Shown in pieces: positions 5,096 to 5,240 of a stretch of DNA of 5,240 bases (positions are counted from its first letter, which is position 1; the number at the start of each line of letters is the position of its first letter). The notes under the pieces were generated by a model. That model ran no database searches. It was not told where the DNA came from and saw nothing but the letters and a program-made list of their open reading frames with translations. Both the position numbers and the translations under genes were made by a program. This stretch comes from Paracoccaceae bacterium (lineage in GTDB: Bacteria > Pseudomonadota > Alphaproteobacteria > Rhodobacterales > Rhodobacteraceae), in NCBI GenBank assembly GCA_015487335.1, contig WFPZ01000044.1, forward strand, positions 1 to 5,240, written 5' to 3'.

Positions 5096-5240
5096 CTAGT
5101 TCACCGAATCCGTCGTGTAGACCATGTCACCGCCCGGCGCCAGCGAGTGGCAGGCGATGCAGCCCTTCTCGGCCCCCTTGGCCACCCGGCCGGCCAGGGC
5201 CATGCCCTTGGGGTTCTTGTCCAGCGTGCCGTCGGGCAGA
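5096..5240 (-). CDS. c-type cytochrome, C-terminal fragment, possibly cytochrome P460 family
   Basis: Only the last 47 codons and the TAG stop are inside; the gene continues past the right edge. The visible end reads LPDGTLDKNPKGMALAG, then a Lys/Glu-rich helix, then GCIACHSLAPGGDMVYTTDSVN. CIACH is a covalent haem c attachment site, so the mature protein should be a periplasmic or membrane-anchored haem protein made by the Ccm system. A single CxxCH about 20 residues from the C-terminus, followed by an aromatic-Thr ending, is the arrangement I associate with cytochrome P460-type proteins, which oxidise hydroxylamine or detoxify nitrogen oxides in some bacteria. Other single-haem cytochromes cannot be excluded because the N-terminal part is not seen. 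A good terminator follows. The haem site is certain; the P460 assignment is tentative. Confidence 0.75.
   Translation of the reverse strand, partial: LPDGTLDKNPKGMALAGRVAKGAEKGCIACHSLAPGGDMVYTTDSVN

Noticed and set aside
1..5240. CRISPR arrays, tRNA genes, insertion-sequence ends or defence genes
   Set aside because: None was seen on either strand; all long frames without a call are explained as shadows of the listed genes.

Overview
The window looks like a chromosomal stretch of a GC-rich alphaproteobacterium, most likely a member of the Rhodobacteraceae (Roseobacter/Rhodovulum-like). The reasons are the codon usage (about 70 % GC by eye in the core genes), a single-domain Ppx/GppA phosphatase directly upstream of rlmE, and an operon of a 'virulence factor'-family small protein, an atypical MTHFR-family protein and a methyltetrahydrofolate:corrinoid methyltransferase. 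I recall that gene set from Rhodobacteraceae genomes. The assignment rests on reading the sequence, not on a search.

Layout. (1) 1-1426, minus strand: the 5' part of rlmE (23S rRNA ribose methyltransferase, running off the left edge) preceded by a complete Ppx/GppA-family phosphatase gene. The two are probably co-transcribed across a 96-nt gap that holds a small hairpin and a motif resembling a common rhodobacteral intergenic repeat. (2) 1427-1671: a 245-nt divergent intergenic region with a plausible promoter for the phosphatase gene and an inverted repeat (CATGAAA-N12-TTTCATG) that could be an operator for the genes on the other side. (3) 1672-3924, plus strand: a tight three-gene one-carbon operon. 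It encodes a 100-aa PF13769-type protein, a 307-aa MTHFR-like protein and a 325-aa pterin-binding methyltetrahydrofolate:corrinoid methyltransferase with an Arg/Gly-rich tail. (4) 3966-4904, minus strand and convergent: a response regulator with an intact receiver domain and a C-terminal domain that reads as a degenerate GGDEF. Its base composition is clearly less GC-rich (about 55 % by eye). (5) 4905-5095: its upstream region, with three copies of a G[A/G]TTG(CG)AAATA direct repeat, then an intrinsic terminator belonging to the next gene. (6) 5096-5240, minus strand: the C-terminal 47 codons of a c-type cytochrome with one CxxCH motif near its end, possibly of the cytochrome P460 family.

How the genes work together. 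The three-gene operon is the most interesting part. The MTHFR-like protein would make or oxidise 5-methyl-THF, and the AcsE/MetH-type pterin domain would move that methyl group to or from a corrinoid protein that is not encoded here. I recall genetic evidence that methionine synthase (MetH) is split into separate polypeptides in some Rhodobacteraceae, so a role as the methyl-THF-binding part of a split MetH is a strong hypothesis. A role in methylated-compound demethylation is the alternative. The small first gene of the operon has no assigned biochemical function and could be an accessory subunit of the unusual reductase. The response regulator and the cytochrome appear unrelated to this operon.
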